Shown: positions 17,514 through 26,162, counted from the stretch's first letter. The stretch is DNA of 64,000 nucleotides from Bacillus sp. CECT 9360 (GCF_918741275.1 NZ_CAKKNA010000003.1:186001-250000); one strand, 5' to 3'. Translations and numbers: made by a program. The notes: generated from the sequence alone by a model not told the origin.

Positions 17514-17596
17514 TTCCCCCCATCCCTTATAAAAACCTTGCTATTGTATTTGGCAATTAAAAAATGCTGTTTATGGCAGTATGTTTTTTGAATGTG

Positions 17597-17651
17597 AAAA
17601 ACCTGAAAATATGCAAGGAATGAATAAAAGCTTGCATATTTTCAGGTTTTT
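17597..17651. terminator. Strong bidirectional terminator
   Basis: A perfect 21-bp stem (17597-17617 with 17631-17651), T runs on both sides. It lies 170 bp beyond the YvgN-type reductase stop on the minus strand. Confidence 0.85.
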
Positions 17652-17748
17652 AGTAATTTAGGATATTCAACAAAAGCACCCAGTTAATTTAATAAAAAAC
17701 CGTATTAGTTTAATAAGAAACTGATTAATAATTGTTCAGGAAAATAAT

Positions 17749-17779
17749 AGGGTACAACTGAATTTAGTACGTACCCTAC
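17749..17779 (-). terminator. Hairpin after the YvgN-type reductase gene
   Basis: TAGGGTAC/GTACCCTA stem with a 15-nt loop, 45 bp after the stop. T tract weak, so it may be a 3' stabiliser rather than a terminator. Confidence 0.4.
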
Positions 17780-17823
17780 TCTATCTCAATTATCATTAAG
17801 AGAAGTTGCCACAAATGGAATTA

Positions 17824-18666
17824 TTAAAAATCAAAGTTATCTGGATTTGGCCCTATACGGTGATTTTCGTTTATTCCATCGATTTTTTTCATATCTTCAT
17901 CGGATAAGCTAAAATCAAATACTGTTGCATTTTCAACTATACGATGCTCTTTTGTGGATTTCGGAATCGTAATTACTCCGTTTTGTAAGTCCCAACGTAA
18001 AATGACCTGAGCAACAGATTTGGTATACTTTCTTGCAATCTCTTTTAGGATTTCATTATCTAACAACTCACCTTGCATCAATGGAGACCAAGCTTCCAGT
18101 TGAATTCCTTGTTCCCGACAAAACGACTGAAGCTCTTTTTGAGTTAAACGCGGGTGGTATTCAACTTGATTTATCACTGGTTTAATTTCTGCGTCTTTCA
18201 TCAGATCTTCAAGATGGTGAATTTGAAAATTACTTACTCCAATTGCTTTGACGCGCCCTTCTTTATAAATCGTTTCCAATGATTCCCAGGCTTCTTTATA
18301 CTTACTTTCTACAGGCCAGTGAATCAGGTATAAATCTAAGTAATCTAAACCAAGTTTTGTTAAACTCGCATTATAGGCTGCTATTGTGGATTCGTATCCT
18401 AAATCAGCATTCCAGACTTTCGTTGTCACAAATAAATCTTCTCTAGAAATACCAGCTTCTTTGATTCCTTCATGGATCCCTTTTCCAACGCCTTCTTCAT
18501 TTCCATATATGGCTGCTGTATCAATACTGCGATAACCGTGTTTAATAGCTGTTTTAACAGCATTAACTAACTCTGGCCCTTCTTCTACTTTAAATACCCC
18601 TAGACCAAACCAAGGCATTTCCACTCCGTTGTTCAAAGTTGTCGTATCTTGTAAATTTTTAGCCAT
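17824..18666 (-). CDS. yvgN: Aldo/keto reductase, YvgN-type (glyoxal/methylglyoxal reductase)
   Basis: A 280-residue aldo/keto reductase very close to Bacillus YvgN: NGVEMPWFGLGVFKVEEGPE near the start, catalytic Asp and Tyr in SIDTAAIYGNEE, Lys in FVTTKVWN, His in YLIHWPVE, and C-terminal IPKSTKEHRIVENA for NADP(H). YvgN reduces methylglyoxal and related reactive aldehydes. It lies 68 bp downstream of the MFS gene on the same strand and shares its HxlR-facing promoter, which suggests a joint electrophile response (inference). Confidence 0.85.
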   Translation of the reverse strand: MAKNLQDTTTLNNGVEMPWFGLGVFKVEEGPELVNAVKTAIKHGYRSIDTAAIYGNEEGVGKGIHEGIKEAGISREDLFVTTKVWNADLGYESTIAAYNASLTKLGLDYLDLYLIHWPVESKYKEAWESLETIYKEGRVKAIGVSNFQIHHLEDLMKDAEIKPVINQVEYHPRLTQKELQSFCREQGIQLEAWSPLMQGELLDNEILKEIARKYTKSVAQVILRWDLQNGVITIPKSTKEHRIVENATVFDFSLSDEDMKKIDGINENHRIGPNPDNFDF

Positions 18667-18734
18667 TATAAATGTCCCCCTTAATAATCAGTAAAACATC
18701 ATTGCATTATTTATTTTGATATTTATAAATTACT

Positions 18735-19970
18735 CTACTGTAGAGACACCTCCTTCTTTGATGATGGTTGTCTCTCCTCCTTTTTTTCCAAAGCAGAGCT
18801 CCAAAACGTGAGAAGGACAGCTCCAAACACCATTACACCACCAATCCATGGAGTATGGATTAACCCGATAGAATCTCCGATAAGCCCTCCAACAAAAGCA
18901 CCTATTGCTATTCCGACGTTAAATGCGGCGATATTTAATGCTGATGCGACATCTACTGCTGAAGGTACATATCTTTCAGCTAATTGAACGACATAAATCT
19001 GTAATCCTGGAACGTTCATAAATGCTAGTAAACCTAAAAAGAATATAGTAATAATTCCCGCCAATTTGAATGGTGCTGTAAACGTTAAGATAACGAGCAC
19101 GATTGCTTGAATTAGGAACATCCATAATAAAGCCTTTAAGGGATTTTTATTGGCGACTTTCCCACCAATTGTGTTCCCTATAGCTACTGCAACACCATAT
19201 ACAAGCAAGATGACACTAACAGCACTTGGTGCGAATCCTGTAATATTTTCTAAAATAGGTGCAAGGTAAGTAAACGCTACAAAAGTACCGCCATATCCTA
19301 AAGCTGTAATAGCAAATGCCAGGAGTAATGGACCGTTAGTTAGGATTTTAAAGTTATCGCTTAATTTTGCCGGCGGTGCTTGTTTAAGATTTTTAGGAAC
19401 CAGAATGGCACTGGCAATAATAGCAATTACACCTAGAATTGCGACAGCCCAGAACGTTGATCTCCATCCAAATGCTTGGCCAACAAATGTACCTAGTGGA
19501 ACACCTGTTACTGTTGCAACTGTTAAACCTGTGAACATAAATGCTATGGCACTTGCCCGTTTGTGTTCAGGCACTAAATCTGCTGCAATCGTTGATCCGA
19601 TTGAGAAGAATACCCCGTGAGAAAATGCAGTAATAAACCGTGCCACTAATAATAATCCGAAACTTGTTGATAAAGCAGCAACTGAGTTACCGGCAATAAA
19701 GATAACCATCAATATCATTAATAACGTTTTTCTATTCATTTTGTTTGTTAAAGCCGTAAGGATTGGTGCTCCAATAGCGACACCCATTGCATAACCGGAT
19801 ATTAATAAACCAGCTAAAGTAATTGAAATATTTAAATCATCAGCTAATGAGGAAAGCAATCCAACAGGTACGAATTCAGTCGTACCAATTCCAAATGCAC
19901 TGATTGCTAATGCCATTAATGCGGCAGTGCCGCCTTTTTTTTCTTGCGTATTTATAGCAGTTGAACTCAT
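18735..19970 (-). CDS. MFS efflux transporter (AraJ/YdhP-like)
   Basis: A 411-residue major facilitator with 12 hydrophobic segments and a short basic/hydrophilic N-terminus. FGIGTTEFVPVGLLSSLADD in TM1 and GVFFSIGSTIAADLVPEHKR between TM4 and TM5 place it in the drug:H+ antiporter-1 branch annotated as arabinose or sugar efflux. The true substrate is unknown. Good ribosome site AGGAGGATTC. First gene of a two-gene unit with the YvgN-type reductase, divergent from the HxlR regulator. Confidence 0.88.
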   Translation of the reverse strand: MSSTAINTQEKKGGTAALMALAISAFGIGTTEFVPVGLLSSLADDLNISITLAGLLISGYAMGVAIGAPILTALTNKMNRKTLLMILMVIFIAGNSVAALSTSFGLLLVARFITAFSHGVFFSIGSTIAADLVPEHKRASAIAFMFTGLTVATVTGVPLGTFVGQAFGWRSTFWAVAILGVIAIIASAILVPKNLKQAPPAKLSDNFKILTNGPLLLAFAITALGYGGTFVAFTYLAPILENITGFAPSAVSVILLVYGVAVAIGNTIGGKVANKNPLKALLWMFLIQAIVLVILTFTAPFKLAGIITIFFLGLLAFMNVPGLQIYVVQLAERYVPSAVDVASALNIAAFNVGIAIGAFVGGLIGDSIGLIHTPWIGGVMVFGAVLLTFWSSALEKKEERQPSSKKEVSLQ

Positions 19971-20100
19971 AAAAGAATCCTCCTTGTATATTTTTAAGAT
20001 GTGTATGATTCATAAACAGAGTGACTAGGCGCCTTTCAAATTTTTATCACACTGCCTTATGAACGTTATTATGAATCATCACAAACAGAAATAATAGTAC

Positions 20101-20133
20101 GTACTTAAAAGTAATGTAGGAACTTTTAAGTAC
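20101..20133. promoter_or_regulatory. HxlR operator copy 1
   Basis: GTACTTAAAAGT and ACTTTTAAGTAC, a perfect 12-bp inverted repeat around a 9-bp centre. It lies 130 bp upstream of the MFS start. Confidence 0.7.
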
Positions 20134-20208
20134 CTATGGTCTTTTTTCACCTTTTGTTTTCTGCTTGTGTATGTTATTATGATTGCACCACTCCAAATTG
20201 GAAAGTAC

Positions 20209-20241
20209 GCACTTTAAAGTAATGTAGGTACCTTTTAGTGC
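20209..20241. promoter_or_regulatory. HxlR operator copy 2
   Basis: GCACTTTAAAGT and ACCTTTTAGTGC with nearly the same 9-bp centre (AATGTAGGT versus AATGTAGGA), 108 bp from copy 1 and 24 bp upstream of the regulator's start, suggesting autorepression. Confidence 0.7.
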
Positions 20242-20265
20242 CTAAAGAATAGAGGAGGAACAAAA

Positions 20266-20592
20266 ATGGCTTATAATATTCCCGTAGAGGCCACACTGGA
20301 TGTTATCGGAGGAAAGTGGAAAGTCGTCATCATGTGTCACTTGATCAAAGGAGAAAAACGAACAAGTGAGTTGAAAAAGCTTATGCCTGGCATCACACAA
20401 AAAATGCTGACCCAGCAACTCAGGGAACTGGAAGCAGATGGCGTGGTAAACCGACGGGTTTTTGACCAGGTTCCACCGAAGGTTATTTACTCTCTAACCG
20501 AATATGGCTGGTCTCTTCGTCCCATTCTGGATGCGATGTGCAATTGGGGAGAAGGGCACATTGAATTGACGGGTCAGGAAGTTGCACAATAA
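20266..20592 (+). CDS. HxlR-family transcriptional regulator
   Basis: A 108-residue HxlR winged-helix regulator. [39 protein letters not shown] and [19 protein letters not shown] are family signatures. Many relatives sense aldehydes, quinones or disulfide stress through a conserved N-terminal Cys before PVE; here that position is Ile ([10 protein letters not shown]), while two other Cys remain (MCHL and MCNW). Strong ribosome site AGAGGAGGAAC. It faces the MFS-reductase pair and two homologous palindromes lie between them, so it most likely controls both. Confidence 0.9.
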   Translation: MAYNIPVEATLDVIGGKWKVVIMCHLIKGEKRTSELKKLMPGITQKMLTQQLRELEADGVVNRRVFDQVPPKVIYSLTEYGWSLRPILDAMCNWGEGHIELTGQEVAQ

Positions 20593-20603
20593 ATATCAAT
20601 AAA

Positions 20604-20645
20604 AAAAAGGGATTCAGATGCTAAAAAGCAATGAATCCCTTTTTG
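20604..20645 (+). terminator. Terminator of the HxlR gene
   Basis: A 13-bp stem (20604-20616 with 20632-20644) reading AAAAAGGGATTCA/TGAATCCCTTTTT, 12 bp after the stop. Confidence 0.85.
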
Positions 20646-20835
20646 TATCTAACCTTGTTAATACAATAAGCACAGCTTAGCAATTATGTATAAATATAAG
20701 CATCTATACACTTCCGTTTTAAGTAATGATTCAAGGTGATTAATAAACATACTGCCAAAACATACATCATTTAAAAGCCAGAAACAGCTATTCATAAGAT
20801 TCCCTGACATACCTCTAATCTTTGTAAAAAAACCA

Positions 20836-20852
20836 TGTTAATTTATCTGACA
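20836..20852 (+). promoter_or_regulatory. TnrA/GlnR box before the micro-operon
   Basis: TGTTA-N7-TGACA, an exact TGTNA-N7-TNACA match centred at 20844. A TATGAT -10 at 20882-20887 predicts a start near 20894, placing the box at -50, the spacing of TnrA-activated promoters; the -35 (CTGAAT) is poor, as in those promoters. Nothing else is seen in 20646-20835. Confidence 0.75.
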
Positions 20853-20920
20853 TGTTTGCTGAATCCTTTTAAAAAATTATTTATGATGGGAAAAATAGTG
20901 AAGGAGGTAAAAAATTTAGA

Positions 20921-21031
20921 GTGCCTTTATTGATTGAGCTGTCCATCATCGCCGCATTTCTCCTGCTCGGTAACAGCATTTTTTATCTGATTCAGCTTCC
21001 AGTATCGGGCAGTATAGTTGGGGAGCATTAG
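20921..21031 (+). CDS. Possible 36-residue membrane peptide
   Basis: A GTG frame 12 nt after a perfect AAGGAGGT ribosome site, encoding MPLLIELSIIAAFLLLGNSI then FYLIQLPVSGSIVGEH, a single hydrophobic helix with a short tail. It is the first frame after the TnrA-type promoter. The spacing is long and the start is GTG, so moderate doubt remains. No known family. Confidence 0.4.
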   Translation: MPLLIELSIIAAFLLLGNSIFYLIQLPVSGSIVGEH

Positions 21032-21123
21032 GATGCATTGCCATGACCGCCCCTGCAATCCTCCTCTCCTGTATACTTCCTTTCCTCCTGCTCATCATTT
21101 AAAAAAGAAAGAAGGCCTGAAAG

Positions 21124-21261
21124 ATGGAACAGCGAAAAGAAATCCTGTTAGCCCAAAAAATAATCCAATTGGATATATTGAGAGATCAGCTGTATGAAGA
21201 GTTAATCAAAACCCTGGGATCCCGAGGACATGAGTTACTAAGAATTATGCAAAATAAATAA
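21124..21261 (+). CDS. Small helical protein, 45 residues
   Basis: MEQRKEILLAQKIIQLDILR followed by DQLYEELIKTLGSRGHELLR and IMQNK; predicted as two amphipathic helices. The ribosome site is GAAAGAAGGCCTG. The layout (two short helices, HELLRI near the end) recalls Spo0E-like phosphatases, but the diagnostic SQELD motif is missing, so I leave it unnamed. It is 18 bp before the FbpA-like gene and probably co-transcribed with it. Confidence 0.5.
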   Translation: MEQRKEILLAQKIIQLDILRDQLYEELIKTLGSRGHELLRIMQNK

Positions 21262-21279
21262 AAAAAGGAGTGTATCAAC

Positions 21280-21450
21280 ATGTCCATTCAACTTCGGAAC
21301 GCGATTGATAAATTAAGACAATGTTATATTGATAAGCTGCTGCATGCCGGTGTTTTTAAAGAAGGGGATGCCCAGCTTTATCAGCTTACTGTTAGTGAAT
21401 TGGAGAGTTTGTGCAGGAAGGTGAATAGGCTGAATGAGGAAATGAAATGA
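21280..21450 (+). CDS. FbpA-like (Fur-regulated basic protein A family) small protein
   Basis: A 56-residue basic protein: LRNAIDKLRQCYIDKLLHAG, then VFKEGDAQLYQLTVSELESL and a basic tail. The LR.A...R..YI.KL...GVFK.GD..LY.LT.SELE pattern is that of small Bacillus proteins annotated FbpA, which in B. subtilis is tied to iron sparing. No Fur box is seen here; the nearest control element is the TnrA-type promoter at 20836-20887. AAAAAAAGGAG ribosome site. Its stop lies 3 bp from the convergent NERD gene stop. Confidence 0.6.
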   Translation: MSIQLRNAIDKLRQCYIDKLLHAGVFKEGDAQLYQLTVSELESLCRKVNRLNEEMK

Positions 21451-21453
21451 GAA

Positions 21454-22416
21454 TTAAAATTGTAAATAGTACACTCTTCCCTTATTCGTACCTGCACAAG
21501 ATAAGTTCATCGTTCGAAGCAGTCTTGTTGCAAGTGAAGGAGATGAAATCAGTAAGAAGTCTCTTGCCTCATTGTTTGTAATTGTAGAACCTAGGAGGAG
21601 GGAAAAGTCCTTTAACGCGAAAACGTGAGCGTCTTTAGATGGAAAGCTACACTTGGGACAGAACCAGTTGGCATACCTCCTTTCTAGTGGAAGATAATCA
21701 CACTCAGGGCAAAGGACTCCTCTTAGTATTTCTTCCTTCCTAATCTGAAATTGATCTAAAATAGGAAAATCTCCTGGGGTATGCTGTTTCTTAAAAATGT
21801 TGATTAACTTCTTTATTTCCTTTTCAGTAAGGAGTTGTTCTTTATAAAGTTCTTTTAATTGATGAATTTTTTTGGGGAGAAAATCATGACGAATAACCTT
21901 TTCAAAAATAGTGGAATTTTCCGGTGAGGTCTGTATTTGAGTATATGGATTACTGATGACAACCAAGGAGAGAACCGGAATGTCTTTTAGACGGTTTTTA
22001 GCCAACCATCTTTTCAATTGAAACTCCTGGCGGTCTGTCTGAAGTAATGGATCGGGGAAGGTTGACTCTTGACCATCTTGAGTACGGATAAGTTGATGGA
22101 AATTAGGATCAAAATAGATGGTACCCGCAATATTTTTAACTTCTAGAATCAGAAGAAAGTTTTGCGTTATAACTAATGTGTCAATTTGGAAAAAGTAGGA
22201 TTGGTCTTGTAGACGAAGATCGTGGAAAATATAGAGGTCTTTATCTGAAAGAAGGCCCAATGGAAAATCAAGTGCATTCTCGCCCTTATACCCTGATAAT
22301 TTTTTCATAAGACTTTCTCTAATGATAGGGACTTTCTGATGATTCGAAGGGATTCTGCGGAGTAATGCTTGAGATTTTAGAACAGATAGGGGCAATTCTC
22401 GTTTTTTTACTATCAT
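21454..22416 (-). CDS. NERD-domain protein with zinc ribbon
   Basis: A 320-residue NERD (nuclease-related domain) protein. The nuclease-fold core is at about 45-150, with Asp and E-x-K in QIDTLVITQNFLLILEVKN, the arrangement of PD-(D/E)xK nucleases. A C-terminal zinc ribbon has CPECD at about 236 and CPKC at about 253. Function in the cell is unknown; NERD proteins are common in Bacillus and may act on DNA. Convergent with the FbpA-like gene with a 3-bp gap and no terminator. Confidence 0.82.
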   Translation of the reverse strand: MIVKKRELPLSVLKSQALLRRIPSNHQKVPIIRESLMKKLSGYKGENALDFPLGLLSDKDLYIFHDLRLQDQSYFFQIDTLVITQNFLLILEVKNIAGTIYFDPNFHQLIRTQDGQESTFPDPLLQTDRQEFQLKRWLAKNRLKDIPVLSLVVISNPYTQIQTSPENSTIFEKVIRHDFLPKKIHQLKELYKEQLLTEKEIKKLINIFKKQHTPGDFPILDQFQIRKEEILRGVLCPECDYLPLERRYANWFCPKCSFPSKDAHVFALKDFSLLLGSTITNNEARDFLLISSPSLATRLLRTMNLSCAGTNKGRVYYLQF

Positions 22417-22520
22417 TTCAACACTCCTTGTCTGGTATTGTCATCTAACTTTCGACAAAGGGTGAAAGAATCCTGCTCTCATCTCTCGAAATTTTGGAGA
22501 TTTCTGAGTGTTTTACATTT

Positions 22521-22622
22521 ATTATCAACTTTCGCAATTTATTATCGACTTTTGAGTTTTATTATCAACTTTTGAAATATATTATCGACTTTAACAAATT
22601 TATTATCAACTTTTTCAATATA
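22521..22622. repeat. Intergenic ~20-nt repeat array B
   Basis: Five copies of ATTATC(A/G)ACTTT start at 22521, 22541, 22561, 22581 and 22602. The variable base alternates A, G, A, G, A, so the higher-order period is about 40 nt. It lies upstream of the NERD gene. Confidence 0.8.
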
Positions 22623-22868
22623 TCGATTTCTAGACAAAAGTCTCCAAAATTCGACATAAACAATAATGGACTTTCCAGCGTAGGCAAGTCCTTATAAAAG
22701 TTGAATGCATCCCTAATTTGATATCATGGCACTCGATATGCTATCGCTTTTAGTAACCAGGCGATCGCATGAACGGTATTTTAAATCGAGGAGGACCAAT
22801 GTTCACTCCTCGGTTTGCGGTATTCTTATATATACTCCTATCATGCTTGATTTTGACCAAACTGTAAA

Positions 22869-23084
22869 TTACTTTCTAATTTTTTTAGCGAGTGTATTTC
22901 TTACGATTGGCGCTACTTTATTTGCTAACAAATCTATCGCTTTTTCTACATTTGCTAATGATTGTCCACCCATATCAAATTGTCCCATATAACGGCTATG
23001 GCAAAATAACTCATGTTGATATAAGATTTTTTCAGCTAATTCCTCTGCACTGCCAACTGCTAATATTTGATTGGATGCTCTTTG
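22869..23084 (-). pseudogene. C-terminal remnant of a luciferase-like (LLM) flavin oxidoreductase
   Basis: A frame of 72 codons without a start reads VGSAEELAEKILYQHELF then CHSRYMGQFDMGGQSL and ANVEKAIDLLANKVAPIVRN to a stop at 22871-22869. This is the well-known C-terminal end of LLM-class monooxygenases (GSPEEVAEKILYQHELF-like). The rest of the gene is missing; at about 23085-23095 the sequence switches to transposase. A fossil left by an insertion and deletion. Confidence 0.7.
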
Positions 23085-23421
23085 CAGGTGTTAACTTTGC
23101 ACCAATCATTTCTTCAACTTTGGTTTTAACAATACGCCCCATACAAGCCACTTTGGAAACAGTTGCTTTTGTTCGATCCCTGGCAACAAGAACGCAAACC
23201 TGCTCTTGGCTGATTCCTCTGTTTTTGGAGCTGCCGCCACGTTTACGAGGTTTTCTACCTGAAATGCCACGTTGACCTTTTTGGGAGTATAAGAAGTAGG
23301 TCTCATCAACCTCAACAATACCTTCAAATTGTTCGAAATCAATTTGTTTAAGTGCGTTCAACAATTTGTGTCTCCAATAAAAAAGCGTAACCCAAGTAAC
23401 CGCTATGATTTCAGCCGATTT
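23032..23421 (-). pseudogene. IS1595-family transposase fragment
   Basis: A frame reading WVTLFYWRHKLLNALKQIDF, EQFEGIVEVDETYFLYSQKG, QRGISGRKPRKRGGSSKNRG and VCVLVARDRTKATVSKVACM is the start of the DDE domain of IS1595/ISXO2-type transposases (VEVDETY carries the first Asp). The N-terminal zinc/HTH part and the second half of the catalytic domain are missing; the last codons read into the LLM remnant. No intact terminal repeats found. Dead element. Confidence 0.8.
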
Positions 23422-23561
23422 TCAATAAAAGGATTTTTTATACAAGATTCTATTAAGTATTTTAGTTATAAATTGTAATTCTAAAACCATACTCCAAAAT
23501 TACCTATATTACCTATTCTACCCATAATAAAGTGGTATACTTTTACAAAAGGGGGATTAGT

Positions 23562-26090
23562 ATGGTTGATTTTAAAAAACGGCTTACTAGGAAAACAATT
23601 GAAAAAAAGATTCATCCAAGTGATATTTATTCAAATCTAGATAGGGCCAGCGACAAAGGACCTTTAAGACCCGTACAAGAGAAAATCTTAGACAAATGGT
23701 ATGACAATTTCCAAAATAAAAAAGATGTTATTTTAAAACTGCATACTGGACAGGGAAAAACATTAACGGGATTACTTATGCTACAGTCAAAGCTAAACCA
23801 AGATAAAGGTCCAGCATTATATCTTTGCCATAATAAACAACTAGTTGAACAAACTTGCCAGCAAGCAGAAAGCTTTGGAATTAATTATACGACTATAGAC
23901 GGTGACATACCAGATGATTTCATTGACGGGAAAAGTATATTAATAACTCATGTTCAAAAATTGTTTAATGGTGAAACTAAATTTGGGTTAGGCTCTAAAT
24001 CTCTGCCAGTTTCTACAATATTGTTAGATGATGCACATGCTTGTATAGATGTAATAAAAAAGGCATTTAAAATTGAATTAAAACAAGAATCGAATGCATA
24101 TCAGGAAATATTCGCTCTGTTTACTTCAGAATTACAAAATCAAGGAGCAGGAACCTTTGCTGATATTACTCGTAAAAAATACGATGCACTAGCGGCTATA
24201 CCTTATTGGGTATGGCAAGATATGCATACAGAAGTTTCTGATATATTATCAAAATACAGTGATCAGTCCCATATCAAGTTTGCATGGCCAATAATTAAAG
24301 ATATGATTAAAGATTGTCAATGTTTTATTTCCGGGAAAAGTATGGAGATTATTCCCTATGCGAATCCTCTTTACATGATTGGAAGCTATCATAAAGCTGA
24401 ACACAGAATCTTTATGTCCGCAACAATCACAGATGATGCTTTCTTTATTAGAGGACTGGGTATATCATCAGATACTATCCGTAATCCTTTATACTTAGAA
24501 GACGAAGGCTGGTCAGGCGAAAAAATGATATTAATTCCTTCCTTAATTGATCCTTCATTAGACAGGACTGAGGTAGTTAATTTTTTTGCAAAACCTCCGT
24601 CTAATCCTGCTAAGCGGAAATTTGGTACCGTAGCCCTTGTACCTAGTTTCAATACAACTAAGGATTGGGAGAAGTATGATGCTACCATAGCAAAAAAAGA
24701 AACAGTAGTTAACGAAATAGAAAAACTTAAAGATAAAAAATTTGCTAAAACGTTAGTCATAGTAAATAGGTATGATGGAATTGATTTACCTGATAATACA
24801 TGCAGAATATTAGTTTTTGATTCAAGACCCTATTTCGAATCATTATACGATAGATATTTAGAAGCGTGCAGGGCGAACAGTGATTATATTTCCATAAAAC
24901 TTGCACAAACAATTGAACAAGGTCTCGGTAGGGCGGTAAGAGGAGAAAAGGATTATTGTGTGATTGTTATTACTGGAACAGAATTAGTTCGAGCAATTCG
25001 CAGCAAAAAATCTAGAGATAATTTTTCATTACAGACAAGAACACAAATAGAAATTGGTCTTGAAATTGCCGAGTTTGCAAAAGAAGAGATTAAGGACGGA
25101 GTTAAACCTCTACAAGCCCTAATAAAGTTATTAGGTCAGTCACTGAAAAGAGACGAGGGTTGGAAGGAATTTTATACTGAAAACATGGATGGTATTAAAC
25201 CAGACAATGAGTCATCTAAAATGTTGGAAATACTTGAATTAGAAAAAAAAGCGGAAGAAAAATATGGTGAAGGTAATTATCAAGGTGCAGTTCAAATAGT
25301 ACAGACGATAATTGATAAACACGTTACATCCGAAGAGGATAAGGGATGGTACCTACAAGAAATGGCCAGGCTAATCTATCCATTTTCGAAAATTGATTCA
25401 AACAAATATCAAGTTATTGCTCACAGAAGAAATAAATTACTTTTCAAGCCAAAAGAAGGAATGGAAATAACAAAGATTTCACCTGTTAGTTTAAAAAGGA
25501 TTGAAAACATAAGAAAGTGGATTCACTCTTTTGATAACTATGATGATCTATATCTAGAATTGGACGATATTTTAAATAGGTTTAAATTCGGAGTTAATTC
25601 TGACAAATTTGAGCAGGCAGTTGATGAACTTGCAAAAGTGTTAGGGTTTCCTAGCCAACGCCCGGATAAGGAATGGAAAGAAGGCCCTGATAATCTTTGG
25701 AAAATAGGAGACAATAACTTTCTTCTAATCGAATGTAAAAATAATGTTAACATAGAAAGAAATGAAATAAATAAAGATGAAACCGGGCAAATGAACAACG
25801 CTTGTGCCTGGTTTGAAAGGGTTTATAATGAAATCCCTGTGAAAAACATCATTATTATTTCAACTAAGAATGTTTCAAGGGCTGCGGGATTCAACAAACC
25901 TGTAGAAGTGATGAGGGAAAATAAATTGAGATTATTATCTGATAACATTAGAAAATTTTATCGAGAATTTAAGGGACTAGACCTGAATGATTTATCGGAA
26001 GTTAGAATTCAAGAATTAATAAGTTTATATAAGTTAACAAGTAATGATTTCCTTAATGACACATATTCTGAACAACCAAGACAACATTAA
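23562..26090 (+). CDS. SF2 helicase fused to a PD-(D/E)xK-like nuclease domain
   Basis: An 842-residue protein. Helicase motifs: RPVQEKILDKW (about 36), Walker A HTGQGKT (61-67), CHNKQLVEQ (Ia), DDAH (156-159, an unusual box II), SAT (286-288), and QGLGRAVRG (453-461, motif VI), most like Rad3/XPD-type SF2 enzymes. After a helical middle, the C-terminal domain has GPDNLW (Asp near 710) and LLIECKN (Glu724-x-Lys726), a restriction-endonuclease-like active site. GGGGGA precedes the ATG at 23562. Visibly more AT-rich than the flanking core genes. Single gene beside ssrA and transposon debris: a probable acquired, perhaps defensive, nuclease-helicase; function unproven. Confidence 0.75.
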   Translation: MVDFKKRLTRKTIEKKIHPSDIYSNLDRASDKGPLRPVQEKILDKWYDNFQNKKDVILKLHTGQGKTLTGLLMLQSKLNQDKGPALYLCHNKQLVEQTCQQAESFGINYTTIDGDIPDDFIDGKSILITHVQKLFNGETKFGLGSKSLPVSTILLDDAHACIDVIKKAFKIELKQESNAYQEIFALFTSELQNQGAGTFADITRKKYDALAAIPYWVWQDMHTEVSDILSKYSDQSHIKFAWPIIKDMIKDCQCFISGKSMEIIPYANPLYMIGSYHKAEHRIFMSATITDDAFFIRGLGISSDTIRNPLYLEDEGWSGEKMILIPSLIDPSLDRTEVVNFFAKPPSNPAKRKFGTVALVPSFNTTKDWEKYDATIAKKETVVNEIEKLKDKKFAKTLVIVNRYDGIDLPDNTCRILVFDSRPYFESLYDRYLEACRANSDYISIKLAQTIEQGLGRAVRGEKDYCVIVITGTELVRAIRSKKSRDNFSLQTRTQIEIGLEIAEFAKEEIKDGVKPLQALIKLLGQSLKRDEGWKEFYTENMDGIKPDNESSKMLEILELEKKAEEKYGEGNYQGAVQIVQTIIDKHVTSEEDKGWYLQEMARLIYPFSKIDSNKYQVIAHRRNKLLFKPKEGMEITKISPVSLKRIENIRKWIHSFDNYDDLYLELDDILNRFKFGVNSDKFEQAVDELAKVLGFPSQRPDKEWKEGPDNLWKIGDNNFLLIECKNNVNIERNEINKDETGQMNNACAWFERVYNEIPVKNIIIISTKNVSRAAGFNKPVEVMRENKLRLLSDNIRKFYREFKGLDLNDLSEVRIQELISLYKLTSNDFLNDTYSEQPRQH

Positions 26091-26101
26091 TCATTTATTT
26101 T

Positions 26102-26131
26102 AAAAAAAGGGCTGCTGGCAGCCCTTTTTTT
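26102..26131. terminator. Bidirectional terminator between helicase gene and ssrA
   Basis: GGGCTGC/GCAGCCC stem (26109-26115 with 26118-26124) flanked by seven A and seven T, 12 bp after the helicase stop. Confidence 0.85.
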
Positions 26132-26162
26132 AAAATAAAAATTAACCATAAATGGTCCACAC

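Noticed and set aside
20646-20920. Fur box before the FbpA-like gene
   Set aside because: No good match to the 19-bp Fur consensus was seen; only the TnrA-type box is convincing.
22726-23275. Plus-strand frames across the transposon debris
   Set aside because: They are antisense to the IS1595 and LLM remnants, which have recognisable protein families on the minus strand.
22417-23561. Second attachment site (copy of the ssrA 3' end) marking an integrated island
   Set aside because: No copy of the tmRNA 3' end was found on the far side of the helicase gene and no integrase is present, so an island claim rests only on location.
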